This document shows, in pieces, positions 46,230 through 55,298 of a DNA stretch of 61,462 bases. How positions within the stretch are numbered: the first letter of the stretch is position 1; each line of letters begins with the position of its first letter. The DNA comes from Clostridium sp. Its GTDB lineage: Bacteria > Bacillota > Clostridia > Lachnospirales > Lachnospiraceae. The notes below the pieces were generated by a model. The model saw only the letters and a list, made by a program, of their open reading frames with translations. It had not been told where the DNA came from and searched no databases. The translations under genes and the position numbers were made by a program. The DNA lies in the NCBI GenBank assembly GCA_023664605.1, contig JAMPFF010000016.1, positions 1 through 61,462 on the forward strand, written 5' to 3'.

Positions 46230-46976
46230 ATGAAAGAGTACAAAGGAATTATCATTGCGTTAATTGCCGGTATCTGTGCGATTATCTGCGTCAGCATCAT
46301 GTCCGGCAGGCTGGTGGCTTATAAGCAGACGTCGGGCAGCGGCGGTCTGACTGCGACAGGTTCCGCAAGCTGCGATTTTGAAGCGGACTTAATTGTCTGG
46401 AGGGGCAGTTTTACGGCATACGGCTCTACGACGCAGGCGGCTTACCAGCGTCTGAAAAAGGATGCGGAGGTCATCGAGGATTATCTGATAGATAACGGCG
46501 TTACCGATGAGGAAATGGTGTTCGGTTCCATCAGCATTTCTAAAAGATACCGCTACGAATATAACAATGAGGGCTATGAAATCGGCAGATATGAGGACGG
46601 TTACGACTTATATCAGGAAATCACCGTTACTTCTAACGATGTAGACAAGGTGGATAATATTTCCAGGGATATTACGCAGTTGATTGAGGCCAATGTGGAA
46701 TTTGATTCGGACAGACCGGAATATTACTATACCAAGCTGGATGAATTAAAGTTACAGCTTATCGAGGAAGCGACGCAGAACGCCAAAGACAGGATTGATA
46801 TTCTGGCGGCAGGAACAGGCGCGTCCGTAGATAAGCTTTTGACCGCTAACTTGGGCGTTTTCCAGATTACCGCGCAAAATTCCAATTCCGACTACAGCTA
46901 CGGCGGCACGTTTAATACCAGTTCCAGGCAAAAGACGGCCTCCATTACCGTAAAATTAAATTACAGCGTAAAGTAA
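46230..46976 (+). CDS. SIMPL/DUF541-domain membrane protein inside the his operon
   Basis: A 248-residue protein with one N-terminal membrane helix (GIIIALIAGICAIICVSIM, about 5-23) and an extracytoplasmic SIMPL (DUF541) domain. The family pattern shows as GLTATGSASCDFEADLIVW (about 38-56), YQRLKKDAEVIEDYLIDNG, DGYDLYQEITVTSNDVDKV, and a C-terminal SRQKTASITVKLNYSV strand. SIMPL proteins are periplasmic or surface proteins of mostly unknown role. Start ATG 46230 follows AGGAGGGGAAATTC. It lies 12 nt after hisG and before hisD and so is transcribed with them, though no function in histidine synthesis is known. Confidence 0.88.
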   Translation: MKEYKGIIIALIAGICAIICVSIMSGRLVAYKQTSGSGGLTATGSASCDFEADLIVWRGSFTAYGSTTQAAYQRLKKDAEVIEDYLIDNGVTDEEMVFGSISISKRYRYEYNNEGYEIGRYEDGYDLYQEITVTSNDVDKVDNISRDITQLIEANVEFDSDRPEYYYTKLDELKLQLIEEATQNAKDRIDILAAGTGASVDKLLTANLGVFQITAQNSNSDYSYGGTFNTSSRQKTASITVKLNYSVK

Positions 46977-47052
46977 ACAGTAAACAGCGCAGCACGGCAA
47001 AGCAGTAAAAACGGCAATATCAAAACAGCATAAAAAGGAGTAGTTTTGCCAT

Positions 47053-48357
47053 ATGATGAAAACAATAAAACTGACCGCGGAAACAAGAAAAGACTTGTTA
47101 GACAGCCTTTTAAAACGCAGTCCGAATAACTATACCGAATATGAATCCATCGTCGCGGATATTATCGCCAATGTCAGGAAAGATGGCGACAGCGCGGTTT
47201 TTGCCTATACGAAGCAGTTTGACAAATGGGAGATTACCGAAGATAACATAAAGGTTACAAAAGAAGAGATAGATGAGGCTTTTACGCAGGCGGAGAGCGG
47301 CTATATCGAAGTCATGAAACGCTCTGCCGAAAATATTACGCGGTTTCATCAAAAACAGCTTCGCAACAGTTGGATTGACACCAAACCCGACGGTTCCGTT
47401 TTGGGACAGAGGATTCTACCGATTGCTATTTCCGGCGTTTACGTTCCCGGCGGCAAGGCGGCATACCCGAGCAGCCTTTTGATGAACGTTATCCCCGCCA
47501 AAGTCGCGGGCGTCAAAAAGATTATCATGACAACGCCTGCCGGAGCGGATGGAAAAGTGCATCCGGAAACGCTTGTGGCGGCTAAAATCGCTGGCGTCGA
47601 TGAAATCTACAAAATCGGCGGCGCACAGGCCATTGCAGCTATGGCGTTCGGCACAAAAAGCGTTCCCAAGGTCGATAAAATTACAGGCCCGGGCAATATC
47701 TTTGTCGCGCTTGCCAAGAAAGCCTGCTTCGGCTATGTCAGCATCGATTCCATCGCGGGACCGAGCGAAATTTTGGTGATTGCGGACGAGAGCGCAAACC
47801 CGCGCTATGTAGCGGCCGATTTGCTTTCCCAGGCGGAACACGACGAACTGGCAAGCGCTATTTTAATCACGACAAGCGAAAGCCTCGCCAAAGAGGTGGC
47901 AGGGCAGATAACTATTTTTCTAAAGGAACTTTCCAGAGCGGATATCATCGAAAAATCCTTATCGAATTACGGCTATATTTTACTGGCCGACTCCATGGAT
48001 GACGCGATATCGGCCGCTAATGACATTGCATCGGAGCATCTGGAAATTTTAACGAAAAATCCGTATGAAATCATGACAAAGATTGAAAATGCGGGCGCTA
48101 TTTTTCTCGGGGAGTATTCCTCGGAACCGCTTGGCGATTATTATGCCGGGCCGAACCATATACTGCCGACAAACGGAACGGCAAGGTTCTTTTCACCGTT
48201 ATGCGTCGATGACTTTATCAAAAAGACAAGTATTATTTCTTATTCCGAGGAGGCTTTGACAAAGGCGCATAAAGATATTGAGCTGTTTGCCGAAAAAGAG
48301 GGACTGACGGCTCATGCCAATTCGATAAAAGTAAGATTTGAAGAGGATAGAAAATAA
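47053..48357 (+). CDS. hisD: Histidinol dehydrogenase
   Basis: HisD oxidises L-histidinol twice with NAD+ to L-histidine, using a zinc ion. The 434-residue enzyme shows GVYVPGGKAAYPSSLLMNVIPAKVAG (about 118-143), the NAD segment GGAQAIAAMAFGT (near 195), GPGNIFVALAKK and AGPSEILVIAD, the zinc-binding Gln and His in LLSQAEHDELASAILIT (near 258-274), and EHLEI with the catalytic His near 327. Start ATG 47053 (or 47056) is downstream of AAAAAGGAG. The 76-nt gap before it holds no clear feature. Confidence 0.95.
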   Translation: MMKTIKLTAETRKDLLDSLLKRSPNNYTEYESIVADIIANVRKDGDSAVFAYTKQFDKWEITEDNIKVTKEEIDEAFTQAESGYIEVMKRSAENITRFHQKQLRNSWIDTKPDGSVLGQRILPIAISGVYVPGGKAAYPSSLLMNVIPAKVAGVKKIIMTTPAGADGKVHPETLVAAKIAGVDEIYKIGGAQAIAAMAFGTKSVPKVDKITGPGNIFVALAKKACFGYVSIDSIAGPSEILVIADESANPRYVAADLLSQAEHDELASAILITTSESLAKEVAGQITIFLKELSRADIIEKSLSNYGYILLADSMDDAISAANDIASEHLEILTKNPYEIMTKIENAGAIFLGEYSSEPLGDYYAGPNHILPTNGTARFFSPLCVDDFIKKTSIISYSEEALTKAHKDIELFAEKEGLTAHANSIKVRFEEDRK

Positions 48358-48391
48358 ATTTTCAACCGTGAAAGGGTATGGTGGTTATATT

Positions 48392-48979
48392 ATGAGAGAC
48401 GCTGAAATAAAAAGAATAACAAAGGAAACGGATATCAGTATGTCGCTGGTATTGGACGGCAGGGGCATAAGCGATATCCATACGGGCATCGGCTTTTTCG
48501 ACCATATGCTGTCGGGATTTGCCAAACACGGGCTGTTTGATTTGACTGTATCGGTCAAAGGAGATTTGGAGGTGGACGGCCATCATACGGTGGAAGATAC
48601 CGGCATTGTATTAGGACAGGCCATCAAAGAAGCCATCGGCGATAAGGCGGGCATGAAACGATACGGCTCCTTTATTTTACCGATGGACGACGCCCTCTGT
48701 CTGTGTGCCATTGATTTATGCGGCAGACCCTATCTTGGCTTTGAATGCGATTTTCCCATGCAGCGCGTCGGGGAACTGGAAACGGAATTGGTAAAAGAAT
48801 TTTTCTATGCGGTTTCCTATAGCTGCGGCATGAATATCCATATCAGAATGCTGGCAGGCGAAAATACACACCATATGATAGAGGCAATGTTCAAAGCATT
48901 TGGCAAGGCGTTAGACGAGGCGACAGAAAAAGACGCACGGATTGAAGATGTGTTAAGCACAAAGGGCAGTCTTGCATAA
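48392..48979 (+). CDS. hisB: Imidazoleglycerol-phosphate dehydratase
   Basis: HisB dehydrates imidazole glycerol phosphate to imidazole acetol phosphate. This is the monofunctional 195-residue form without the histidinol-phosphatase domain. Metal and substrate residues sit in GIGFFDHMLSGFAKHGLFDL (about 35-54), DGHHTVEDTGIVLGQA (near 65-80), and THHMIEAMFKAFGKAL (near 152-167). I chose ATG 48392, which fits the family length and avoids overlap with hisD; the ribosome binding site is weak (GGTGGTTAT), and ATG 48338 is possible. Confidence 0.93.
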   Translation: MRDAEIKRITKETDISMSLVLDGRGISDIHTGIGFFDHMLSGFAKHGLFDLTVSVKGDLEVDGHHTVEDTGIVLGQAIKEAIGDKAGMKRYGSFILPMDDALCLCAIDLCGRPYLGFECDFPMQRVGELETELVKEFFYAVSYSCGMNIHIRMLAGENTHHMIEAMFKAFGKALDEATEKDARIEDVLSTKGSLA

Positions 48980-49010
48980 AATACAAAAGCTTTAACAGAA
49001 AGGAATTGCA

Positions 49011-50291
49011 ATGTACAAAAAATTCATACCATGTATTTATTTATACAAAGGCAATGCGGTCAGGGGTTTTAACGACAATACGATTTTAGATACCAATCCC
49101 GCCGCGCTGGCTAAATTTTACAGCGATAATAACGCGGACGAGCTGATTGTCTATGACTTATCCGAGGGCGATACGGAGCATGAAGAGGCTCTTGACACCA
49201 TCAAAAGCATCTGTACGGAAACGGAAATTCCCGTTATCGGAGCAGGAAACGTACATCGGATGGAGGACATTAAAAAGCTTATTTATGCAGGCTGTAAAAA
49301 AGCGGTTTTAAATTATTCCAAGCCGGAAAACATCGCTATTACAGAGGAAGTTTCCAAAAAATTCGGCAAGGATAAAATTGCCGCCTGCATTTTTGATGTG
49401 AAAGAAATCACGGAAAATGAAGCCTTAATCGAGGAATATATCGAGGAACTGATTTTGGTGAAGGAACGCTTTATCAAAGAGGCCGTAGCGGTTTCCAAGT
49501 TTCCGATGATTGTCTCCGTACCGGAGGTTTCTTTGGATAAAATTTTAGAGATGCTCGCTATGAAGAATATCTGCGGCATTTCCGGTTATGCCATTAACGA
49601 AAACGCCAAAGAATTGTCGGCCATTAAACACCTGTGCCAGACAAACGGCATTTTAGTCAATACGTTTGAAGCCAAAATTCCGTGGGAAGAGTTTAAGCTG
49701 AATGCCGACGGGCATATTCCCGTCGTTGTACAGGACTATAAAACGGACGAAGTTCTAATGGTTGCCTATATGAATGAGGAAGCCTATCAGACGACGTTGA
49801 AAACCGGCAGGATGACTTACTATAGCAGAAGCCGCAGTGAATTATGGGTAAAGGGCGAAACAAGCGGACACTACCAGTATGTCAAATCCATGATGGCGGA
49901 CTGCGATAAAGACACGATTTTAGCCAAAGTCTCCCAAATCGGAGCGGCCTGCCATACCGGCGCGCATTCCTGCTTCTTTAACGAGATTATGAAAAGGGAA
50001 TACGAGGAGAGCAACCCGCTTAAGGTATTTGAACAGGTATTCGGCGTAATCCTGGATAGGAGAGTGCATCCGAAAGAGGGTTCCTATACCAATTATCTTT
50101 TTGATAAGGGACTCGATAAGATTTTAAAGAAACTCGGGGAAGAGGCGACGGAAATCGTCATTGCCGCCAAAAATCCGAACGCCAATGAAATCAAATACGA
50201 AATCGCCGACTTTTTATATCATATGATGGTGTTAATGGCTGAAAAAGGCGTTAGCTGGGAGGAAATTACGGAAGAGTTGGCAAAACGCTGA
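49011..50291 (+). CDS. hisIE: Inactive HisF-like barrel fused to bifunctional HisIE
   Basis: A 426-residue three-part protein. Residues 1-215 look like the HisA/HisF beta-alpha barrel ([15 protein letters not shown] and AACIFDVKE), but Tyr replaces the first catalytic Asp, so it is probably not a working cyclase. Residues about 225-325 form phosphoribosyl-AMP cyclohydrolase HisI ([22 protein letters not shown], and the metal Cys in [12 protein letters not shown]). Residues about 330-426 form phosphoribosyl-ATP pyrophosphatase HisE ([26 protein letters not shown]). The two working domains perform steps 2 and 3 of histidine synthesis. Start ATG 49011 follows GAAAGGAATTGCA. hisA, hisF, hisH and hisC are elsewhere. 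Confidence 0.92.
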   Translation: MYKKFIPCIYLYKGNAVRGFNDNTILDTNPAALAKFYSDNNADELIVYDLSEGDTEHEEALDTIKSICTETEIPVIGAGNVHRMEDIKKLIYAGCKKAVLNYSKPENIAITEEVSKKFGKDKIAACIFDVKEITENEALIEEYIEELILVKERFIKEAVAVSKFPMIVSVPEVSLDKILEMLAMKNICGISGYAINENAKELSAIKHLCQTNGILVNTFEAKIPWEEFKLNADGHIPVVVQDYKTDEVLMVAYMNEEAYQTTLKTGRMTYYSRSRSELWVKGETSGHYQYVKSMMADCDKDTILAKVSQIGAACHTGAHSCFFNEIMKREYEESNPLKVFEQVFGVILDRRVHPKEGSYTNYLFDKGLDKILKKLGEEATEIVIAAKNPNANEIKYEIADFLYHMMVLMAEKGVSWEEITEELAKR

Positions 50292-50305
50292 CATACGCAT
50301 GGAGG

Positions 50306-50767
50306 ATGTTCTTTTTTGCCCCGTTTTTTCATAAAATGCTTGTAAATAAGTACAAAGCAGTGGAAAACAGAATGCCAAATAAAAATATTGAAACAGGCCG
50401 ACAGCCTGCAAAACAGATACCAGTGGAAAAAAAGATGAAGTTAGCGCAGTATATCCGTGCCGAAAATATGGATAATCGCATGAAAATCAGGCAGCGTGAG
50501 AAAATCCTCTACGGTACGGAGAGCGCATTGCCGCTATGGGATAAGGGCGATGCTTTCCGAAGAGAAGACTATTTGTGGACAGATACGCCTTCGGAAGACG
50601 GCCCGTCCGATTCGGGTTCTACATTCAGGCTTCGCATGGCGGCCGCCATTCTTTTGTTCATTGGTTTTTTATTGTGCGACGCGGGAGAATATAAAGTCTT
50701 CGGCTATTCCATGAACGATATCCATGCCATGATTACGGAAGACACTTTACTTGATTTTGAAAAATAA
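50306..50767 (+). CDS. Small membrane-anchored protein of unknown function
   Basis: No family is recognised. The 153-residue frame has a basic helical first part with KMKLAQYIRAENMDNRMKIRQREKILYG, then an acidic linker, and one C-terminal membrane helix (RMAAAILLFIGFLLCDA, about 110-127) with a short tail. The start is uncertain: ATG 50306 touches GGAGG with no spacer, while ATG 50336 and 50372 (MPNKNIETG) have no clear site. It follows hisIE by 14 nt and may be translated from the same mRNA. Confidence 0.6.
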   Translation: MFFFAPFFHKMLVNKYKAVENRMPNKNIETGRQPAKQIPVEKKMKLAQYIRAENMDNRMKIRQREKILYGTESALPLWDKGDAFRREDYLWTDTPSEDGPSDSGSTFRLRMAAAILLFIGFLLCDAGEYKVFGYSMNDIHAMITEDTLLDFEK

Positions 50768-50841
50768 ATTCGCTATACTAAATGCAGCGTGCCGGCGTTT
50801 GATGTAAGAATGCAGGGCATTTTGATGAAAGGAATAACAAC

Positions 50842-52707
50842 ATGACTGGAAAACTGGCCTTGTCAGACGAAATACTCATGCAGGTGGAAAAACCTGCACG
50901 CTATATTGGAAATGAAGTCAACTGTGTTATCAAGAAAAAAGAGGATGTCTTAGTCCGTTTCTGCATGTGCTTTCCGGATGTTTATGAAATCGGTATGTCA
51001 CATCTGGGCATACAGGTTCTTTACGGTATGTTCAACGCCTGGGAGGATGTATGGTGTGAAAGGGTATATTCCCCCTGGAGCGACTTAGACCATATTATGC
51101 GTACAAGACAGATTCCCCTGTTTGCCTTAGAATCGCAGGAACCCGTCAAAGACATGGATTTTCTGGGCATTACCCTGCAATATGAAATGTGCTATACCAA
51201 TATTTTGCAAATACTGGAGTTATCACAGATTCCGCTATTTGCCAAAGACAGAGACGAATCGAGTCCGATAGTCATAGGCGGCGGACCTTGCAGTTATAAT
51301 CCGGAACCGATTGCCCCTTTTTTTGACTTATTTTATATCGGAGAGGGCGAAACACAGTACAGGCCGCTTTTAGACTGCTATATAGAAAACAAAAAAGCGG
51401 GCGGCAGCCGTATTGAGTTTTTACAGAAAGCGGCGGCCATTCCGGGCATTTACGTACCGGCCTTTTATGAGGAGCAGTATTATCCCGACGGCACGATAAG
51501 CGGCCGCAAAAAGCTGTGTGATAAGGCTCCCGATACCGTTGCCAAAGAGATTGTCACACAGATGAGCGACGCCTTTTATCCGTTAAAACCTGTCGTTCCC
51601 TTTATTCAGGTAACGCAGGACAGGGTTGTTTTGGAAATCCAGCGCGGCTGTATCAGGGGCTGCCGTTTCTGTCAGGCCGGACAGATATACCGCCCTTTGC
51701 GGGAACGCGACGTATCCGTATTAAAGGAATATGCGTCCGAAATGTTAAAAAATACGGGCTATGATGAAATTTCCCTAAGTTCATTAAGTTCCAGTGATTA
51801 TTCTGCCTTAAATGAACTGTTGGATTATCTGATAGAAGAGTGCAGCAAAAAACATATCAATATTTCACTTCCATCTTTACGGATTGACGCTTTTTCATTG
51901 GACGTTATGAGCAAGGTGCAGGATGTAAAAAAAAGCAGTCTTACTTTTGCGCCGGAAGCGGGGAGCCAGAGGCTTAGAAATGTCATCAATAAAGGATTGA
52001 CCGAAGAAGTCATTTTAAACGGCGCCACACAGGCTTTCGAGGGCGGCTGGACAAGAGTAAAATTATATTTTATGCTCGGGCTTCCGACGGAAACGGAAGA
52101 GGACATTCTGGCCATCGGAGAACTGTCGAATAAAATCGCCGCCGCTTTTTACGAAACAGTACCAAAAGATAAACGGATAAACGGCAGGGTACAGATTGTA
52201 ACAAGCACGTCTTTCTTTATTCCTAAGCCATTTACGCCGTTTCAGTGGGCAAAAATGTGTACCAAAGAGGAATTTATTGAAAAAGCGTACCAAACGAGAA
52301 AAGAAATCGCCGCGCAGCTTAATCAGAAGAGCATTAAGTATAATTGGCACGAAGCGGACGTCAGTGTACTGGAAGGAATTCTTGCAAGAGGTGACAGGAA
52401 ACTTGCAAATGTCATTTTAGAGGCTTATAAAAATGGGTGCATGTTCGATTCCTGGAGCGAGTGTTTTCATTATGATATTTGGATGGGCGCTTTTGAAAAA
52501 TGCGGTGTCAATCCGGATTTTTATACGGTACGTGAGAGAAAAGATGACGAAATTTTCCCATGGGATTTCATAGACTGCGGCGTTACCAAAGAATTTTTAC
52601 TGCGGGAGTGGAAAAAGGCCTTACAGGAAGAAATATCCCCCAACTGCCAAAGCCAGTGCCAGGGCTGCGGCGCAAAACGTTTTGGCGTCGGCATCTGCTA
52701 TACATAG
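50842..52707 (+). CDS. B12-binding-like radical SAM protein, TIGR03960 family
   Basis: A 621-residue protein of the TIGR03960 family. The N-terminal B12-binding-like domain (about 35-200, with FCMCFPDVYEIGMSHLGIQV and GGPCSYNPEPIAPFFDLFYIGEGE) precedes a radical SAM core whose cluster is IQRGCIRGCRFCQAG (C-x3-C-x2-C, near 269-283). The C-terminus is Cys-rich (CQSQCQGCGAKRFGVGICYT). The reaction is unknown. It is paired here, as in many clostridia, with the TIGR03936 protein and RNase G, which suggests an RNA-linked role. Start ATG 50842 follows GATGAAAGGAATAACAAC. Confidence 0.9.
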   Translation: MTGKLALSDEILMQVEKPARYIGNEVNCVIKKKEDVLVRFCMCFPDVYEIGMSHLGIQVLYGMFNAWEDVWCERVYSPWSDLDHIMRTRQIPLFALESQEPVKDMDFLGITLQYEMCYTNILQILELSQIPLFAKDRDESSPIVIGGGPCSYNPEPIAPFFDLFYIGEGETQYRPLLDCYIENKKAGGSRIEFLQKAAAIPGIYVPAFYEEQYYPDGTISGRKKLCDKAPDTVAKEIVTQMSDAFYPLKPVVPFIQVTQDRVVLEIQRGCIRGCRFCQAGQIYRPLRERDVSVLKEYASEMLKNTGYDEISLSSLSSSDYSALNELLDYLIEECSKKHINISLPSLRIDAFSLDVMSKVQDVKKSSLTFAPEAGSQRLRNVINKGLTEEVILNGATQAFEGGWTRVKLYFMLGLPTETEEDILAIGELSNKIAAAFYETVPKDKRINGRVQIVTSTSFFIPKPFTPFQWAKMCTKEEFIEKAYQTRKEIAAQLNQKSIKYNWHEADVSVLEGILARGDRKLANVILEAYKNGCMFDSWSECFHYDIWMGAFEKCGVNPDFYTVRERKDDEIFPWDFIDCGVTKEFLLREWKKALQEEISPNCQSQCQGCGAKRFGVGICYT

Positions 52708-52725
52708 GAAAGGCAGGGTGTTTTT

Positions 52726-53448
52726 ATGAAGATTCGGATTAAATTTGCCAAATACGGCAGCATGAAGTTCATCGGACATCTGGATGTGATGCGTTTTTTT
52801 CAAAAGGCAATCCGCAGGGCGGATATTGACATTAAATATTCGGAAGGCTTTAACCCCCATCAGATTATGTCCTTTGCCGCACCGCTTGGCGTCGGCATCG
52901 AGAGCCGAGGAGAATATCTTGATATTGAGATAAATACGCTTATTTCCACACAGAAAATGAAAGATGACTTAAATAAAGTCATGGTAGAAGGCATGGAAAT
53001 TTTATCCGTAACCCTACTGCCGGATGACGCCCAAAATGCGATGGCAAGCGTAGCCGCCGCAAAATACCGGGTTGTCTGCCATGCGGATGGCGTTTCCGCT
53101 TCTGAACTGCCGGACAAGCTGGCGGCCTTTTATAAAAAAGAGCATATTTTCGTCACAAAGACAACCAAAAAAAGCGTGCTGGAACTTGATTTAAAGCCGG
53201 GTATCCATGAACTTACATTAACGATGGAGCCGGACTCATCTTTTGTGATAACGATGCTTGTTGATGCCAGCAGCAGCGGCAATATTAAACCGGTAATGGT
53301 CTTAGATGCGTTTTGCAATTACGCCAGGATGACGCCGTCATCCTGTTCTTATCAGATAACCAGAATAGACACCTATACCAATTCCGCCAAAGATACGCAG
53401 ACGCCAAAGTTTGTGCCGTTAGAAGCAGTCGGGCATTCATACGCATAA
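52726..53448 (+). CDS. Radical-SAM-associated protein, TIGR03936/DUF2344
   Basis: This 240-residue protein is the usual partner of the radical SAM protein just upstream; in some genomes the two are one polypeptide. Marks: RIKFAKYGSMKFIGHLDVMRFFQKAIRRADI (about 2-32), EGFNPHQIMSFAAPLGVGIESRGEYLDIEI (about 40-69). The function is not known; the N-terminal fold resembles RNA-modifying-enzyme accessory domains. Start ATG 52726 follows GGAAAGGCAGGGTGTTTTT. The C-terminal GHSYA end and a 15-nt gap lead into RNase G. Confidence 0.88.
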   Translation: MKIRIKFAKYGSMKFIGHLDVMRFFQKAIRRADIDIKYSEGFNPHQIMSFAAPLGVGIESRGEYLDIEINTLISTQKMKDDLNKVMVEGMEILSVTLLPDDAQNAMASVAAAKYRVVCHADGVSASELPDKLAAFYKKEHIFVTKTTKKSVLELDLKPGIHELTLTMEPDSSFVITMLVDASSSGNIKPVMVLDAFCNYARMTPSSCSYQITRIDTYTNSAKDTQTPKFVPLEAVGHSYA

Positions 53449-53463
53449 GGAAAGGATATTTTC

Positions 53464-54729
53464 ATGATGACGCAGGATACGCAGGAAAAAGGGAAAATAT
53501 TGATTGTAGAATTACACGATAAATTGTTTTCTGTTTTGATGCGCCAAAATCAAGTGCTGTCCATCCATGCGCAGAAAAAATCCCCGGATAAAGAGCCGCC
53601 CCGGATAGGAAATATCTATGTCGCAAGAGTCCAGAACGTTGCCGTTAATATCGGCGCGGCCTTTGTGGAAATTGACAAAGGCGTTTTGACGTTTCTGCCG
53701 CTTACGGAAGCAAAACATGCCGTTTTCACCAACAGGAAAACGGACGACACCCTAAAAATTGGCGACGAACTGTTAGTGCAGGTTGTGAAAGAACCGGTAA
53801 AAACCAAACTGGCCGGTGTTTCGACCGCATTAGCCCTGGCTGGAACCTATGTCATTATTGAAAAGCCGCAGGAGGATGCTCTCGGTGATATCACGGCTTC
53901 CGGGTCAAATGCACGGACAGGCAGCATCAGGTTCTCTTCTAAATTGAGCGCAAAATATCATCATCTCTACCAAAATCTTGACCCGCTTACCGCCATTGCC
54001 GATAAATTTCACATTATTATTCGGACGAACGCGGCGGATGTGGAAGATACCGCAGATGTGATAGCGGAGGCGCGCTCGCTTGCCGCCAAATTAGAACATA
54101 TTCTGGAAATAGGGGATAAGAGGGTATGTTTTAGCTGCCTGTATCAAAGCGAGCCGGAATATATAGACTTTATCAAAAACTGTTACCGTACGGAATATGA
54201 TGAGATTGTCACGGATAATAAAGATATTTACGATAGCCTAAAAGACCACGCCGAACTAAGCGGGCTGTCTATTCGCCTTTATGAAGATGACAGGCTTCCG
54301 CTCTATAAGCTCTATTCCCTTGAAACAAGGATACAGGAACTGACCGGCAAAAAAGTCTTTTTAAAATCGGGCGCGTACTTAGTGATTGAGCAGACGGAGG
54401 CATTAATCGCCATCGACGTAAACACAGGGAAATACGAATCCCGCAAAAACCCGGAAGAGACTTATTTAAAAATCAATCTGGAAGCCGCCGAAGCCATTGC
54501 CGCCGCCTTACGCGCAAGGAATCTCTCCGGCATGATTTTAGTGGATTTTATCAATATGAAAAAGAAAGAGCATATGGACCGGCTGACCTCTTATATGAAA
54601 GAGCTGTTAAAAAAAGATACCGTACCCGCCTATGTCGTGGACATTACAGGGCTGGGGCTGATGGAGATAACAAGACAGAAGAAAAATAAGTCGTTTGCGG
54701 AGCAGATGAAAGGAAAAGGATATTTGTAA
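53464..54729 (+). CDS. Ribonuclease G/E family endoribonuclease
   Basis: A 421-residue single-strand RNA endonuclease. It has the S1-like embedded domain (about 38-130, GNIYVARVQNVAVNIGAAFVEID), the RNase H-like/5'-sensor region (about 130-280) and the DNase I-like catalytic core with metal-binding Asp in IAIDVNTGKYESRKN (near 318-332) and ILVDFINMKKKEHMDRL (near 360-376). The Zn-link CPxCxG present after the catalytic site in E. coli RNase E/G is absent; the protein ends in KKNKSFAEQMKGKGYL. Start ATG 53464 follows AAAGGATATTTTC. The gene order with the radical-SAM pair and rplU is typical of clostridia. Confidence 0.9.
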   Translation: MMTQDTQEKGKILIVELHDKLFSVLMRQNQVLSIHAQKKSPDKEPPRIGNIYVARVQNVAVNIGAAFVEIDKGVLTFLPLTEAKHAVFTNRKTDDTLKIGDELLVQVVKEPVKTKLAGVSTALALAGTYVIIEKPQEDALGDITASGSNARTGSIRFSSKLSAKYHHLYQNLDPLTAIADKFHIIIRTNAADVEDTADVIAEARSLAAKLEHILEIGDKRVCFSCLYQSEPEYIDFIKNCYRTEYDEIVTDNKDIYDSLKDHAELSGLSIRLYEDDRLPLYKLYSLETRIQELTGKKVFLKSGAYLVIEQTEALIAIDVNTGKYESRKNPEETYLKINLEAAEAIAAALRARNLSGMILVDFINMKKKEHMDRLTSYMKELLKKDTVPAYVVDITGLGLMEITRQKKNKSFAEQMKGKGYL

Positions 54730-54731
54730 TT

Positions 54732-55298
54732 ATGAAGCTGCTGCATCTAAAAAAAGTAAAAGATGGGAAATACCTGAAAAACTATGAACTGACTTACCTG
54801 AATAAAAAAGGAAAAGAGAAGGTATATGAAATTGTAAGCAGACATGAAATTCCGGATGAAAAAGCGTTAGGAACGCATGTAAGCGGCGTTTCCATTGTCG
54901 CCTATTGTGAAGATAAAATGCTGCTTTTGCGGGAATTTCGCATGGGCGTAAACAATTATGTCTATAACCTGTGCGCGGGGATGATAGAAGAGGGCGAGTC
55001 GCTGGAAGAGTGCATCCAGAGAGAACTTTACGAGGAAACCGGACTGCAGTTAAAAAAGATTCTCCACATCCTAAAGCCATCCTATGCGGCAGTCGGTTTT
55101 TCGGACGTTAAAACGCAGATTGCCTTTGTGGAAGCGGAAGGGCGCTTTGCAGACCATACTTCCGATAATGAAATGATTGAGGCAAAATTTTACACCAAAG
55201 AAGAAGTGAAAGAGCTTTTGGAAACGGAAGAGTTCAGTTCCAGGGCGCAGGTGGCAGCGTATTTTTTTGCAACAAACAAAAGAGAGGTTATTTCATGA
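54732..55298 (+). CDS. Nudix hydrolase (ADP-ribose pyrophosphatase-like)
   Basis: A 188-residue enzyme of the Nudix superfamily, probably cleaving nucleoside diphosphates linked to a sugar or similar groups. The Nudix box is complete: GMIEEGESLEECIQRELYEETGL (near 80-102), with the metal-binding EExxEE-type RELYEE. The N-terminal part, LKKVKDGKYLKNYELTYLNKKGKEK, is the beta-rich dimerising type of ADP-ribose pyrophosphatases. Start ATG 54732 lies two bases after the RNase stop, with GGAAAAGGATATTTGT upstream. It overlaps the next gene by 4 nt. The substrate is unknown. Confidence 0.88.
   Translation: MKLLHLKKVKDGKYLKNYELTYLNKKGKEKVYEIVSRHEIPDEKALGTHVSGVSIVAYCEDKMLLLREFRMGVNNYVYNLCAGMIEEGESLEECIQRELYEETGLQLKKILHILKPSYAAVGFSDVKTQIAFVEAEGRFADHTSDNEMIEAKFYTKEEVKELLETEEFSSRAQVAAYFFATNKREVIS

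Noticed and set aside
26568-50767. Shared RExILYG segment in two unknown proteins (26568-27329 and 50306-50767)
   Set aside because: The match is only a few residues long and could be chance.
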